A DNA stretch of 64,000 nucleotides from Mucilaginibacter ginkgonis (lineage in GTDB: Bacteria > Bacteroidota > Bacteroidia > Sphingobacteriales > Sphingobacteriaceae), in NCBI RefSeq assembly GCF_009754905.2, contig NZ_CP066775.1, positions 3,534,001-3,598,000 on the forward strand, given 5' to 3'. The notes below the pieces were generated by a model. The model had not been told where the DNA came from, did no database searches, and saw only the letters and a program-made list of their open reading frames with translations. A program made the translations under genes and the position numbers. This document shows, piece by piece, positions 8,621-19,202 of the stretch. Each line of letters starts with the position of its first letter. Within the stretch, counting starts at the first letter, position 1.

Positions 8621-10018
8621 TTATTTCAAACTACCGATCATGTCTTCAGGCTTAACCCATTGGTCAAACTGCTCGCTGGTTAGTAAGCCTAAGCCAATGG
8701 CGGCTTCGCGCAGCGATTTATTTTCTTTCAAAGCCGTTTTAGCGATCTTGGCTGCGTTCTCATAACCTATATGTGGGTTAAGCGCGGTTACAAGCATCAA
8801 TGAGTTTTCCAGGTGCTTTTTGATACCATCGTAATTCGGTTCGATGCCAACGGCGCAATGGTCGGTAAAGGAAACGCATGCATCACCTATCAGCCTTGCC
8901 GATTGTAGAAAGTTAGCGGCCATCACCGGCTTAAATACGTTCAGCTCGTAATGACCGTTAGAACCGCCGATAGAAATCGCAACATCATTACCCATTACCT
9001 GGGCAGCCACCATGGTAACCGCTTCGTTCTGCGTTGGGTTCACTTTGCCCGGCATAATAGAAGATCCCGGCTCATTGTCGGGGATGTGTATCTCTCCAAT
9101 ACCAGAGCGCGGCCCTGATGCCAGCATACGGATATCATTGGCGATCTTCATCAGCGAAACCGCGATCTGCTTAAGTGCGCCATGCGTTTCTACAATAGCG
9201 TCATGCGCGGCCAGTGCTTCAAATTTATTCTCAGCAGTTACGAACGGAAGACCTGTAAATTGTGCGATATATTCAGCAACCTTAACGTCATAACCCTTTG
9301 GGGTATTGATACCGGTACCCACAGCGGTACCACCAAGGGCTAATTCTGAAAGATGCTCAAGCGTGTTGCGCAAAGCCTTCAAGCCGTGATCTAATTGAGA
9401 AACGTACCCCGAAAATTCCTGGCCAAGAGTTAAGGGGGTAGCATCCATCAGATGCGTGCGGCCAATCTTAACCACATTTTTAAATGCTTCTGATTTTGCC
9501 TTCAATACATCGCGCAGTTTCTCCACACCGGGGATGGTTGTTTCCATCACTACCTTATATGCCGCTATGTGCATGGCAGTAGGGTAGGTGTCGTTAGACG
9601 ATTGCGATTTATTCACATCATCATTAGGATGGATAAAGGTTTTACCCTCACCCAGTTGATTGCCTTGCAGCACATGCGCGCGGTTGGCCACCACCTCGTT
9701 CACGTTCATGTTAGATTGTGTGCCTGAGCCGGTTTGCCAGATCACTAACGGGAACTCTGCATCGAGTGTTCCGGCTAATATTTCATCACAAACCTGGCCT
9801 ATCAGATCGCGCTTTTCAGCAGCCAAAACGCCCAGGTCGGTATTGGTATAAGCCGCGGCTTTTTTCAGGTAAGCAAACGCCTCTATGATCTCTTTCGGCA
9901 TAGAAGCCGCTGGCCCAATTTTAAAGTTATTTCGCGAGCGTTCTGTCTGTGCGCCCCAGTATTTATCGGCAGGTACCTGTACCTCGCCCATGGTATCATG
10001 TTCTGTTCTGAAATTCAT
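8621..10018 (-). CDS. fumC: Class II fumarate hydratase
   Basis: Cytosolic fumarase of 465 residues that interconverts fumarate and malate in the TCA cycle without an iron-sulfur cluster. The family signature [11 protein letters not shown] is at about residue 317, and the upstream blocks [10 protein letters not shown] and [11 protein letters not shown] are intact. The ATG at 10018 gives the normal family start ([13 protein letters not shown]); a longer frame to 10114 is rejected because it adds a non-homologous 32 residues. Length equals the usual 460-467. Divergent from the DUF817 gene with about 98 bp between starts. Confidence 0.97.
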   Translation of the reverse strand: MNFRTEHDTMGEVQVPADKYWGAQTERSRNNFKIGPAASMPKEIIEAFAYLKKAAAYTNTDLGVLAAEKRDLIGQVCDEILAGTLDAEFPLVIWQTGSGTQSNMNVNEVVANRAHVLQGNQLGEGKTFIHPNDDVNKSQSSNDTYPTAMHIAAYKVVMETTIPGVEKLRDVLKAKSEAFKNVVKIGRTHLMDATPLTLGQEFSGYVSQLDHGLKALRNTLEHLSELALGGTAVGTGINTPKGYDVKVAEYIAQFTGLPFVTAENKFEALAAHDAIVETHGALKQIAVSLMKIANDIRMLASGPRSGIGEIHIPDNEPGSSIMPGKVNPTQNEAVTMVAAQVMGNDVAISIGGSNGHYELNVFKPVMAANFLQSARLIGDACVSFTDHCAVGIEPNYDGIKKHLENSLMLVTALNPHIGYENAAKIAKTALKENKSLREAAIGLGLLTSEQFDQWVKPEDMIGSLK

Positions 10019-10116
10019 AATTGATAGCAGTTTGCGCGGTAAAGTTAGCCGAATAGACGCAAGAATCAAGAATATAGAAACAAGGAATTTGCTTAAATCA
10101 TATCTTGCTGGCAAAT

Positions 10117-10890
10117 ATGTCCGAGTCTCTAAAATGGTTTTTCACCTTTTTTAAACTGCAGGTTTGCTCATGCATATTTCCTTTCCTGGTGTTCGGTTGC
10201 CTGGCGGTGTCGCATTTGTTTGCAGGTGTCATTCCACGGTATGATTTTATGCTGATCGCATGCCTGCTTATCCAGTCTATATTGTTTTACACAGGAGTAG
10301 AAACAAAGGATGAGGTGCTGGTGATCTGCGTGTTCCATCTATTGGGTTTGTGCATGGAATTGTTCAAAGTCAGGATAGGTTCATGGTCATATCCCGAGTT
10401 CGCTTACACAAAAATTGGCGGGGTACCTTTGTACAGTGGATTCATGTATGCCAGCGTTGCCAGTTACCTATGCCAGGCGTGGCGTAATTTTAATCTACAA
10501 ATGGTTGAGTGGCCGCCGCATTGGCCCGTGGGAATTGTTGGCGCCATGATCTATATAAACTTCTTCACCAACCACTATATCATTGATCTACGCTATTACA
10601 TCGGCGTGTTGATCTTATTGCTCTTTTTCCGGGCAAAAGTTATCTTCCATATTAACAAAAAACCTTACCGCATGCCGGTTATAGTTAGCTTTTTGTTGAT
10701 TGGGTTTTTTATTTGGCTGGCAGAAAATGTTGCCACGCGTTTCGGCGCCTGGAAGTATGCTTATCAGCACAAGACCTGGGCGATGGTAGATTATCACAAA
10801 ATAAGCTCGTGGGCGTTTTTAGTGATTGTTAGCTACATCATAGTTGCAGAACTTAAAATGTTAAAAAAGGACATTAGCTATCAGCAATAA
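10117..10890 (+). CDS. DUF817 family integral membrane protein
   Basis: Multi-pass membrane protein of 257 residues with about eight hydrophobic segments. The text [25 protein letters not shown] and then [14 protein letters not shown] is characteristic of DUF817 (PF05675), a family of unknown function sometimes annotated YoaT. The ATG at 10117 is used; a TTG twelve bases earlier is in frame but less likely. Stands alone between fumC and the serine hydrolase. Confidence 0.85.
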   Translation: MSESLKWFFTFFKLQVCSCIFPFLVFGCLAVSHLFAGVIPRYDFMLIACLLIQSILFYTGVETKDEVLVICVFHLLGLCMELFKVRIGSWSYPEFAYTKIGGVPLYSGFMYASVASYLCQAWRNFNLQMVEWPPHWPVGIVGAMIYINFFTNHYIIDLRYYIGVLILLLFFRAKVIFHINKKPYRMPVIVSFLLIGFFIWLAENVATRFGAWKYAYQHKTWAMVDYHKISSWAFLVIVSYIIVAELKMLKKDISYQQ

Positions 10891-10974
10891 TGTTAAAAAC
10901 TTATTAAGGCAATTCTTTTTATCCCCTTTATAAATTCCCACTTTCGCATTAGTTAAAACGCGACGTATTTTTCG

Positions 10975-12189
10975 ATGACATTTTACCCCTCAAAAATTAT
11001 ATCTGCAACCTGCAGCGTTCTCCTGTTCTTATCCTGCTCATCTGCACCCAAAACCGGCACCGCGCCCGATGGTAAATCACTGCCGCCGCCAGACCCGATC
11101 AAAACGCTGCGCTATGACCCTAAAAAGGCCGACCCGCAGATAGATGCCTTTATGAAGCACCTGCACCAAGTGAGCAATTTTAACGGTAACGTGCTGGTTG
11201 CAAAAAACGGTAAGATCATTTATGAAAACGCGCTTGGCTGGGCCAACCACCTTACCCGCGACAGTCTGAAGATCAATTCGAGGTTTGAACTGGCATCGGT
11301 ATCAAAGACCATGACCTCTACCGCTATTTTGATGCTGATGGAACGCGGCAAACTCAAGCTGGACCAGGACGTGGGGGATTTCTTTCCTAATTTTCCTTAC
11401 GCCGGAATTACTATAAGGTTGCTGCTTACGCACCGGTCGGGCATGATGAATTACGTGTATTTCATAGACGGTATATACCGCAGCGAGCACCGCAATCAGC
11501 GTAAGGGCATTACCAACCAGCAGGCAATGGATATGATTGCGCAATACAAACCTGCACCATTTAATAAACCCGACAAACGCTTTCTGTACAATAACTCCAA
11601 CTTTATGGTGCTGGGTTCTATCATAGAAAAAGTAAGCGGTGTGCCGTACGCCCAGTTCATGAAAGAGAACATCTTTAAACCATCGGGCATGGATCATACC
11701 GATGTATACTCAAAAGCTACGTATGATAAGATCCCGGTTGATGTTGTAGGGCATGATCGCAACAGCTGGAAATATTCTGTCGCACAAAATTTTCTGGATG
11801 GCCCCGTGGGCGATAAAGGCATCTACAGCACTGTTGGCGACTTATATATGTTTGATCGCGCTATGCGGGCAAACAGGCTCATCAGCAAGGCAACGCAAGA
11901 TTCTGCATATGTTAACCGCAACCCTTTGGTACACGGCCATTTCGGTTACGGTTACGGGTGGCGCACATTTGATGCACCCGGCGAAAAAGTGGTTTACCAT
12001 ACCGGCTGGTGGCATGGGTTCCGCCACATATTTGTACGCGATCTAAAGCGCGACATTGTTATTGTATTATTAGGCAACGTAGTAAACGGCAGCTTGCTGC
12101 ATCTCGACGACCTGTACAAAATGGTAGGTACGCCGATAATCCGCAAGGGGGCGTACTCAGGCACAGGTGAAACTACGGATGATCAGTAA
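10975..12189 (+). CDS. Serine hydrolase, class C beta-lactamase-like lipoprotein
   Basis: Periplasmic lipoprotein of 404 residues in the beta-lactamase/DD-peptidase fold family (PF00144). A lipoprotein signal ends at LFLSC near residue 21. The catalytic SxxK is S108-V-S-K111 in ELASVSKTM; the YxN element is in FLYNNSNFMVLG, and the third element is HTG in VVYHTGWWHG. These enzymes are D-Ala-D-Ala peptidases, esterases or amidases; the precise activity cannot be told and a true antibiotic-destroying lactamase is unlikely given the long N-terminal part and the YHTG box. Confidence 0.9.
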   Translation: MTFYPSKIISATCSVLLFLSCSSAPKTGTAPDGKSLPPPDPIKTLRYDPKKADPQIDAFMKHLHQVSNFNGNVLVAKNGKIIYENALGWANHLTRDSLKINSRFELASVSKTMTSTAILMLMERGKLKLDQDVGDFFPNFPYAGITIRLLLTHRSGMMNYVYFIDGIYRSEHRNQRKGITNQQAMDMIAQYKPAPFNKPDKRFLYNNSNFMVLGSIIEKVSGVPYAQFMKENIFKPSGMDHTDVYSKATYDKIPVDVVGHDRNSWKYSVAQNFLDGPVGDKGIYSTVGDLYMFDRAMRANRLISKATQDSAYVNRNPLVHGHFGYGYGWRTFDAPGEKVVYHTGWWHGFRHIFVRDLKRDIVIVLLGNVVNGSLLHLDDLYKMVGTPIIRKGAYSGTGETTDDQ

Positions 12190-12293
12190 GAAGGGGTGAG
12201 TAGTGAGCGGTGAATGGTAAACGGTTTCTGCCAAATCTGAAAACTTTTTAAAACCAATCAACTTAATAACATAATCAACTACTCACTATATAT

Positions 12294-12605
12294 ATGTTCG
12301 ACAAACTATTTGAGGCGCAGCAAAAAGCCGAAGAATCTAAAAAAAGACTCGACGCGATAACTGTTATCGGCACGGCCGAAGGCGGTAAAATTACGGTAAC
12401 CGCGACAGCCAATAAAGAGATTCAGTTGGTTACTATCGATGACCAGTTTTACCAACAGGCAGACCGTGAAGAACTGGAAGAGTTACTGGTAGTAGCCCTT
12501 AATAAAGCCATGGAACAAGCCGACAATATCGCGCAATCTGAACAAGCCGCTATGGCAAAAGATATGCTTGGCGGCTTGGGCAACCTGGGCGACCTGTTTA
12601 AATAA
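12294..12605 (+). CDS. YbaB/EbfC nucleoid-associated protein
   Basis: Small DNA-binding protein of 103 residues. The start MFDKLFEAQQKAEESKKRL, the short beta region with GGKITVTATANKEI, and the long C-terminal helix ending in GGLGNLGDLFK match the YbaB/EbfC family (PF02575), dimeric proteins with two tweezer-like helices that bind DNA. In many genomes ybaB sits with recR; here it sits 21 nt before a metal-dependent hydrolase, suggesting cotranscription. Confidence 0.9.
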   Translation: MFDKLFEAQQKAEESKKRLDAITVIGTAEGGKITVTATANKEIQLVTIDDQFYQQADREELEELLVVALNKAMEQADNIAQSEQAAMAKDMLGGLGNLGDLFK

Positions 12606-12626
12606 AATCTACAAAACCATCTACTT

Positions 12627-13304
12627 ATGAAAGCTATCTATTATGGCCAATCTACGGTTGAGTTAGAAACCGATGGCATTAAAATATTGTTCGATCCGTT
12701 TATTACCCCTAACGAATTGGCCAAACACATTGACGTGAGCACTATTACGCCACATTATATTTTGCTAAGCCACGGACACGGCGACCACGTTGCCGACCTT
12801 GTTGCCATCCAAAAGCAAAGCGGTGCGAAAGTGGTTTGTATTGCCGAAATAGCTACTTGGCTGGGCAAGCAAGGCATTGAAGCACACGGCATGAATATTG
12901 GCGGCAGCTTTAATTTCGATTTTGGGCGGGTTAAAATGGTAAATGCCATACACTCAAGCAGCATGCCCGATGGCAGCTACGGTGGCAACCCTGCAGGTTT
13001 TGTGATCTACAGCAACGAGGGCAAGAATATTTACTTTGCCGGCGACACAGCGCTAACTTATGATATGAAACTGCTGGAAGACGAAAACCTGCACTGGTCT
13101 ATTCTTCCTATTGGCGATAACTACACCATGGGCATTGATGATGCGATTAAGGCCGCCGATTTTGTAAACTGCAAAAATGTTATGGGTGTGCATTACGACT
13201 CATTCCCTGTGATAAAGATCGATAAGGAACAGGCGCATTCTAAATTCATAAAAGCAGGTTTAAACCTGCAGTTGCCGGATATCGGCACGTCTCTGGAATT
13301 GTAA
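12627..13304 (+). CDS. Metal-dependent hydrolase, UPF0173 / UlaG-like beta-lactamase superfamily
   Basis: Cytosolic metallo-beta-lactamase-fold hydrolase of 225 residues. The metal motif HGHGDHVAD is at about residues 50-58, with further ligands in NAIHSSS, FAGDTALTYD and the C-terminal GVHYDSFP. Length and motif order fit the UPF0173 family, whose substrate is generally unknown. It follows ybaB by 21 nt and ends at a strong bidirectional terminator. Confidence 0.9.
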   Translation: MKAIYYGQSTVELETDGIKILFDPFITPNELAKHIDVSTITPHYILLSHGHGDHVADLVAIQKQSGAKVVCIAEIATWLGKQGIEAHGMNIGGSFNFDFGRVKMVNAIHSSSMPDGSYGGNPAGFVIYSNEGKNIYFAGDTALTYDMKLLEDENLHWSILPIGDNYTMGIDDAIKAADFVNCKNVMGVHYDSFPVIKIDKEQAHSKFIKAGLNLQLPDIGTSLEL

Positions 13305-13305
13305 A

Positions 13306-13338
13306 ATAAAAAAGGCTCACCAAATGATGAGCCTTTTT
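13306..13338. terminator. Bidirectional terminator between hydrolase and glgC
   Basis: A run of A, stem AAGGCTCA, 8-nt loop, TGAGCCTT, then a run of T. It can terminate the plus-strand hydrolase gene and the minus-strand glgA-glgC operon. Confidence 0.88.
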
Positions 13339-13357
13339 ATATTACCAGAGAATTCGA

Positions 13358-14623
13358 TTATATCACAGTTCCGTTAGGGATCACTGCGCGTTTTTTAACC
13401 ACCACTATACCGTCCTGACTGGTGTAATCACCGTAATCGCCATCGGCAAGCGGGGGGCCGCAATTGATGCGTACATCGTTACCTATGTAACAGTTTTTAT
13501 CTATGATGGCGTTTTTGATAATACAACGGTCGCCAATGCCCATAATCGGCAGGTTTTTTTCTTTCGCTTCTGCTATTTCTATCAGCGTTTGGTAGCTGTC
13601 ACTGCCCATCACATAGCAGCTTTCGATGTTGGTATCAACCCCGATACGCATGCGGATACCGATTATAGAGCGATAAATTTTCGCCGCGCTGATGATACAG
13701 CCGTCCGCGATGATAGTTTTCTCCATGTGCGTGCCTGATATTTTGGATGGCGGCAACATGCGCGAACGGGTGTAAATATGGTTTTTATCGAACAGGTTGA
13801 ATTTCGGGATGTCGTCCGTCAGGTCAAGATTTGCATCAAAGAAAGAAGGGATAGTACCGATATCTTCCCAATAGCCTTCATACTGATAGCTTACGGTTTT
13901 ATGCGTCTCAATAGACTGCGGGATTATCTCCTTACCAAAGTCGGTACGGTCCGGGTCAGAATTCAGCAGATCATATAAGGCGCTTTTGTTGAAAATGTAG
14001 ATACCCATAGATGCCAGGTAAATACGGCCCTGCGACTGCATCTCGGGACTTACTTCTGCCGCCCAGCTTTCGAAGTCAGATTTTGGCTTTTCGATAAATG
14101 CTGTAATATTGGCATCATGGTCTACCTTTAAGATACCGAACCCCGGTACATCCTTGGCGCTAACCGGGATGGTCGCGATAGATATCTCTGCCTTTTTTTC
14201 GATATGCTTAGCGATCATGTCCTCGAAATCCATCTGGTACAACTGGTCGCCCGATAGGATCAATACATACTCAAAATCATGTACCGCCAGGTGGTGTAAG
14301 CTTTGGCGTACAGCGTCTGCAGTTCCCTGGAACCAGGTAGCGCTGTTAGGTGTTTGCTCCGCGGCAAGGATGTCTACAAATGCCTCGCTAAAACTGCTGA
14401 AGTGATAAGTGTTTTTGATGTGCTTATTAAGCGACGCCGAATTAAATTGCGTGAGCACAAATATGCGGTGCAGCCCCGAGTGCAAACAGTTTGAGATAGG
14501 AATATCGACCAGGCGATACTTACCCGCGATTGGCACAGCCGGCTTTGACCGGGTGGCTGTCAATGGCGAAAGGCGGCTTCCCTGACCACCTCCCAGCACA
14601 ATGCTCATTACTTTTGATATCAT
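13358..14623 (-). CDS. glgC: Glucose-1-phosphate adenylyltransferase (ADP-glucose pyrophosphorylase)
   Basis: Makes ADP-glucose from glucose-1-phosphate and ATP, the committed step of glycogen synthesis; cytosolic, 421 residues. The nucleotide-binding start SIVLGGGQGSRLSPLT and the SKPAVPIAGKYRLVDIPISNC region are classic, followed by a left-handed beta-helix C-terminal domain. The ATG at 14623 is chosen: it overlaps the stop of glgA as ATGA, which implies translational coupling, and it starts at the conserved N terminus. Allosteric control by glycolytic intermediates is the family rule. Confidence 0.96.
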   Translation of the reverse strand: MISKVMSIVLGGGQGSRLSPLTATRSKPAVPIAGKYRLVDIPISNCLHSGLHRIFVLTQFNSASLNKHIKNTYHFSSFSEAFVDILAAEQTPNSATWFQGTADAVRQSLHHLAVHDFEYVLILSGDQLYQMDFEDMIAKHIEKKAEISIATIPVSAKDVPGFGILKVDHDANITAFIEKPKSDFESWAAEVSPEMQSQGRIYLASMGIYIFNKSALYDLLNSDPDRTDFGKEIIPQSIETHKTVSYQYEGYWEDIGTIPSFFDANLDLTDDIPKFNLFDKNHIYTRSRMLPPSKISGTHMEKTIIADGCIISAAKIYRSIIGIRMRIGVDTNIESCYVMGSDSYQTLIEIAEAKEKNLPIMGIGDRCIIKNAIIDKNCYIGNDVRINCGPPLADGDYGDYTSQDGIVVVKKRAVIPNGTVI

Positions 14624-16044
14624 AAATTCGGTGTTAAATATTGGTATAACTGGATGTATTCTGCAGCCGATTTGTTCCATGAAAAATCAAGCGCCATCAT
14701 TCTTTTACATAACAACTGTAATTGCGCTGTGTTCTTATAAAGTTCTAAAGCACGGCCAACCGCTGTTATCATATCATCGGCGCTTGCGTTTGCAAAGGCG
14801 ATGCCATAGCCGTCTGCCTGGCTGTAATCTATCACCGTATCTTTTAAGCCGCCTGTGCTACGTACCATCGGCACGGTGCCATAACGGAGCGCATATAGTT
14901 GGTTTAATCCGCATGGCTCTACACGCGAGGGCATCAGCAAAAAATCTGAGCCTGCATAGATCTGATGCGACAGTTCTTCGTTATACCCAATGAATACCTG
15001 GCAATTTTCAGGGTAACGTTCTGACACCGCTTTTAATGCTTCCTGGACATCCACCTCACCTGTGCCCAGTATCACAAAGTTTAAGGCGCCCGCGTATTGC
15101 TCAATACTACGTACTAACGCTTCGGGTATCATGTCTGCGCCTTTCTCGCCAACTAACCTGCCGATGAAAGATACCAAGGGTTTGTCTGTGGATAAGTTAA
15201 ACCTCTTACACAATGCTTCCTTATTCTTCTTCTTGCCGGCGTCAGGTTTGTCGGCTGTATAAGTAGCGGCGATCATACTATCTGTCGCCGGGTTCCAAAC
15301 TTCGGTATCTATACCGTTGATGATTCCTTGCCCTTTTGCACGCTCTACCCAGAAAAGGTATTCAAGTCCATTGCTGTTTACCTGCAATTCTTGCAAGTAA
15401 CTTGGCGATACTGTTGTGTACCTGCTGCAGCATTTCACGGCAGATGCCAGCGGATTAATGCCACCACTCCATTCCAGGAGTCCGCCTTTCCACATGTCAA
15501 TTTCGGGCAGCAGGTTTACCCTCTCCCAGCCAAATGCGCCATGGTATTGCCCGTTATGTATCGTGAAAACCGTTGGCACATTTGCCAGCCTTTTATACAA
15601 CGCCGAATGCTGTAAAAGAAAAGGCACTAAACCGGTATGATGGTCATGGCAATGGATTAAGTCGGGCGTTTGCTGCGACCAATTGATCCAGTCTAAAAAG
15701 CACAGTTGGTAAATGATAAACTGCTCGCGCTCGTCGGGGTAACTGTAAACCTCTGTTCGGTCTAACAACCCGGGAACGTAGATGAGATAAAGCTCAAAAC
15801 CAAGTGTATCATGCTTTTCCTTTAGTATCTCGAATTCATACCTGCGGCCGCCCATCAGCGTTGAAGCGCGAAAAACAACGTCAAAGCTATGTTCCTGTAC
15901 AAAGTTGCGATTGTAGTATGGTAAGGCAACGGCCGCATCAATGCCGGCCAGTTTTTGGTACTTCGGCAACGCGCCGACAACGTCTCCAAGGCCACCCACT
16001 TTGGCAATAGGATAGCACTCGGCACTAAGGTGGTAAACTCTCAT
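14620..16044 (-). CDS. glgA: Glycogen synthase (GT5)
   Basis: Transfers glucose from ADP-glucose to the growing alpha-1,4-glucan chain; 474 residues, normal for the family. The ADP-glucose-binding loop appears near residue 15 as KVGGLGDVVGALPK (KTGGL in many relatives), and the C-terminal GT-B domain holds the LMPSRVEPCGLNQLYALRYG motif with the catalytic Glu. It is the first gene of the glgA-glgC operon and overlaps glgC by 4 nt. No branching enzyme gene is in the window. Confidence 0.96.
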   Translation of the reverse strand: MRVYHLSAECYPIAKVGGLGDVVGALPKYQKLAGIDAAVALPYYNRNFVQEHSFDVVFRASTLMGGRRYEFEILKEKHDTLGFELYLIYVPGLLDRTEVYSYPDEREQFIIYQLCFLDWINWSQQTPDLIHCHDHHTGLVPFLLQHSALYKRLANVPTVFTIHNGQYHGAFGWERVNLLPEIDMWKGGLLEWSGGINPLASAVKCCSRYTTVSPSYLQELQVNSNGLEYLFWVERAKGQGIINGIDTEVWNPATDSMIAATYTADKPDAGKKKNKEALCKRFNLSTDKPLVSFIGRLVGEKGADMIPEALVRSIEQYAGALNFVILGTGEVDVQEALKAVSERYPENCQVFIGYNEELSHQIYAGSDFLLMPSRVEPCGLNQLYALRYGTVPMVRSTGGLKDTVIDYSQADGYGIAFANASADDMITAVGRALELYKNTAQLQLLCKRMMALDFSWNKSAAEYIQLYQYLTPNL

Positions 16045-16126
16045 TTACAGGTTATAATGCTGTCAAGGTAGAAAAGTTTTATACAAAAACAAATAGGAGT
16101 AACATGGTCACCCAATAAGATTTTAA

Positions 16127-16206
16127 TGGGGTTTCGAGGCATGTCAAAAGCAAAAACAAACAAATGTTGTGCTCCGAGAGCCTCTTCATGACATTTGTTT
16201 TGTTGG
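16127..16206. repeat. Dispersed inverted repeat (TGTGCTCCGAGAGCCTC family)
   Basis: Between glgA and polA. The outer arms CAAATGT and ACATTTG enclose TGTGCTCCGAGAGCCTCTTC, which differs from the arm at 20252-20275 at only a few positions. A partial reverse copy (TTTCGAGGCATGTCA) lies just before it. Intergenic, non-coding. Confidence 0.6.
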
Positions 16207-16246
16207 TTGTAACAGCACACCACTTACTTAGTTATTACACTAAAGA

Positions 16247-19060
16247 TTAATGCGCCTCGAGCCAATTGGTGCCAACACCAATTTCCACTACAATTGGTAC
16301 TTCGGTTTTTATCGCCGTTTTCATAAAATGCTCTATTATCGGCTTTACCGTTTCCACTTCGTGTTTCGGAACGTCGAAAACCAACTCGTCATGCACCTGC
16401 ATGGTCATGCGGGAATCTAGTTTCTGCACTTTTAGTTCTTTATGGATGTTGATCATAGCTATCTTGATCATATCCGCGGCCGAACCTTGTATAGGCGCGT
16501 TTATGGCATTTCGCTCGGCAAAACTGCGTACCGTTTGGTTGGCCGAATTGATATCGCGCAGGTACCGGCGGCGGCCCATAAGGGTTTTGACATAGCCATT
16601 TTCGCGGGCAAAATTCATGGTGTCGCTCATGTAGCGTTTAATGCCCGAAAATTGTTCGAAGTATTGCTGAATGATATCGCCGGCCTCTTTACGCGGAATG
16701 CCCAGGCTTTGCGACAGGCCAAATGCCGACTGCCCATAAATGATACCAAAGTTTACGGCTTTTGCGTTGCGGCGCAGCGTGCTGTCTACTTCTTCCAGCG
16801 GAATGCCATAAACATTTGCAGCGGTCGCGGTATGGATATCCAGGTTCTTGGCAAAGGCGTCGAGCATGTTTTCATCCTTACTGATCTCGGCGATCAAACG
16901 AAGCTCTATTTGCGAATAATCGGCAGAAACCAATACGTGGTCGTCATCCCGCGGAATGAATGCTTTACGCACTTCGCGACCGCGCTCTGTACGGATAGGG
17001 ATGTTCTGCAAATTAGGATTGTTTGAACTTAAGCGGCCTGTAGCGGCGACAGCCTGGTTATAAGAGGTATGTAAACGCTTGCTTTTTGAGTTGACCAATT
17101 GAGGTAACGCGTCGACATAGGTTGACTTAAGTTTCTGAAGCTGACGGAAATCGAGAATGTCTCGAACGATGTCGCTCTTGTTTGCTAAGGCCAGCAGCAC
17201 ATCCTCGCCGGTTTGGTACTGGCCTGTTTTTGTCTTCTTGGCTTTAGGGTCGAGCAGTAATTTCTCAAATAGTACTTCGCCTAATTGTTTTGGCGACGAA
17301 ATATTAAACCTAACACCTGCCTTGTCATAAACTGTTTTTTCTAAACCCACCAAGTCTGTTTCCAGCTGCTTTGAAAAATCGCGAAGCGTTTCTTCATCTA
17401 TACGCACGCCTTCAAACTCCATATCAGCCAATACGTAAATGAGAGGATGTTCTATTTCGTGTATTAGCTTTTCGGCCTCGGCCTGTTTTATCTTCGGCTC
17501 GAAAACGGTTCTCAGCTGTAAGGTAATATCAGCATCTTCGGCAGCATAATCCTTGATCTGTTCGATGGGCACATCGCGCATGCTCAACTGGTTTTTACCT
17601 TTGGGCCCAATGAGTGTTGTAATGGACACTGGTTTATAGCCCAGATAATTTTCAGACAAAATATCCATGCCATGGCGTGTATCCGGGTCAAGCACATAAT
17701 GCGCCATCATGGTATCGAAAAGATCGCCTTTTACGTTAATGTCGTACCATTTAAGCATTAAAATATCGTACTTGATATTTTGACCTGTCTTTGCGATCTG
17801 CTCATTTTCCAGCACTTCTTTAAACTCATGTGCAATAGTCTTAGCTTCTGTTTGATCATGCGGGATAGGAACATACCAGCCTTCTCCTGCCTTGATAGAA
17901 AATGACAAGCCTACCAGTTCGCAATGATTGGCGTCGGTACCGGTAGTCTCTGTATCGAAGCAAAAGCTGTTTTGCTGCTTTAAAAGATTTACAAGTTCTG
18001 CCCGTGCTTCGGGCGTATCTGCCAAATGGTAAGTATGCTCTGTATTTTCGATGTTCTTGCCTGCAACAACAGGTTCTTCTGGGGTATGTATGTCTGCAAC
18101 ATCAACAGTGAGAGTAGTACGGCCGGCGGCTACTGCGTTGCCAAAAAGATCTGTCTGTACACCAACTGCTTTTATTTCTGTAATTGAAAAATCATCACCA
18201 AATACGCGGCGTCCCAGCGTACGGAATTCTAACTCAGCAAACAATGGCTCAAGCAAATCCTTGCTTGGTGCGCAGATTTCCAGGCCGGCCTCGTCTAGTT
18301 CAACGGGGGCGTTCAATAAAATTGTAGCAAGCTTTTTTGAAAGCAGGCCTTGTTCTGCATAGGTTTCTACATTCTCTTTTAACTTGCCTTTAAGCTCGTG
18401 GCTGTGGGCTATAATATTTTCTACAGAACCGTACTGCTTGATCAGTAATTTGGCTGTTTTTTCACCTACGCCCGGGATACCCGGTATATTATCAACCGCG
18501 TCGCCCCAAAGACCAAGTATATCTATTACCTGGCAAACATCATCAACTTCCCATTTGGCCTTCACTTCTTTTACACCTAATATCTCAATGTCGCTGCCCA
18601 TACGCGACGGCTTATAGATAAAGATATTATCAGACACCAATTGGGCAAAGTCTTTATCGGGCGTCATACAATATACCTGGTAGCCTTTTTGCTCGGCTTT
18701 TTTGGCCAGTGTACCAATAATGTCGTCAGCCTCATAACCATCAGAAGTGATCACAGGGATATTAAAACCTAAGATCAGTTTGATCACATAAGGCATAGCT
18801 GCCGAAAGGTCTTCGGGCATGGCTTGGCGGTGTGCTTTATAGTCCGTAAAATCTGTATGGCGTTCGGTTGGCGCGTCGGTATCAAAAACCACGGCCATGT
18901 GCGTTGGGTTCTCTTTTTTCAATACATCAAGCAGGGTATTGGTAAAGCCCATCACTGCCGAAGTATTTAGCCCTCCGGATGTAAAGCGCGGGTTTTTGCT
19001 TAACGCGAAATGGGCGCGGTACATCAACGCCATGCCATCCAGTAAAAAAAGTTTCTTCAT
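16247..19060 (-). CDS. polA: DNA polymerase I
   Basis: Replication and repair polymerase of 937 residues with all three domains: N-terminal 5'-3' exonuclease (1-300, start LFLLDGMALMYRAHFAL), a 3'-5' proofreading exonuclease domain with an intact DTETTG motif near residue 368, and the family A polymerase domain with DYSQIELR near 712 and VHDELVFD near the C terminus. Many bacteria have lost the proofreading residues; here the first exonuclease motif is kept. It removes Okazaki primers and fills gaps. It stands alone; the 142 bp upstream are repeat-like. Confidence 0.97.
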   Translation of the reverse strand: MKKLFLLDGMALMYRAHFALSKNPRFTSGGLNTSAVMGFTNTLLDVLKKENPTHMAVVFDTDAPTERHTDFTDYKAHRQAMPEDLSAAMPYVIKLILGFNIPVITSDGYEADDIIGTLAKKAEQKGYQVYCMTPDKDFAQLVSDNIFIYKPSRMGSDIEILGVKEVKAKWEVDDVCQVIDILGLWGDAVDNIPGIPGVGEKTAKLLIKQYGSVENIIAHSHELKGKLKENVETYAEQGLLSKKLATILLNAPVELDEAGLEICAPSKDLLEPLFAELEFRTLGRRVFGDDFSITEIKAVGVQTDLFGNAVAAGRTTLTVDVADIHTPEEPVVAGKNIENTEHTYHLADTPEARAELVNLLKQQNSFCFDTETTGTDANHCELVGLSFSIKAGEGWYVPIPHDQTEAKTIAHEFKEVLENEQIAKTGQNIKYDILMLKWYDINVKGDLFDTMMAHYVLDPDTRHGMDILSENYLGYKPVSITTLIGPKGKNQLSMRDVPIEQIKDYAAEDADITLQLRTVFEPKIKQAEAEKLIHEIEHPLIYVLADMEFEGVRIDEETLRDFSKQLETDLVGLEKTVYDKAGVRFNISSPKQLGEVLFEKLLLDPKAKKTKTGQYQTGEDVLLALANKSDIVRDILDFRQLQKLKSTYVDALPQLVNSKSKRLHTSYNQAVAATGRLSSNNPNLQNIPIRTERGREVRKAFIPRDDDHVLVSADYSQIELRLIAEISKDENMLDAFAKNLDIHTATAANVYGIPLEEVDSTLRRNAKAVNFGIIYGQSAFGLSQSLGIPRKEAGDIIQQYFEQFSGIKRYMSDTMNFARENGYVKTLMGRRRYLRDINSANQTVRSFAERNAINAPIQGSAADMIKIAMINIHKELKVQKLDSRMTMQVHDELVFDVPKHEVETVKPIIEHFMKTAIKTEVPIVVEIGVGTNWLEAH

Positions 19061-19202
19061 GATTTAAGGATTACACCGATTATCTAATGATCGCACCGAT
19101 TGTGAGACATTGATCCGATAAGCTGTGAGCGGTAAAGTTATTAAAATAGGTATTATCAATTGGAATCAGTGTGATCAAAAATCCAAACGGGGAAATCTGA
19201 TA
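19061..19202. repeat. Dispersed-repeat-like intergenic text before polA
   Basis: Between tag and polA. GATTACACCGATTATC at about 19069 and AATCAGTGTGATCAAAAATC at about 19163 look like opposed copies of one imperfect arm, a pattern I associate with dispersed intergenic repeats of Sphingobacteriaceae (from memory). No coding frame is visible. Confidence 0.4.

Noticed and set aside
12190..12293. GTGAGTAGTGAGCGGTGAATGG low-complexity text as a possible repeat
   Set aside because: It looks like a GTGA-type dispersed word but I see no second copy in the window, so it is not called.
16442..17026. 194-codon plus-strand frame
   Set aside because: It is antisense to the conserved polymerase domain of polA, where codon bias of the real gene leaves the opposite strand open.
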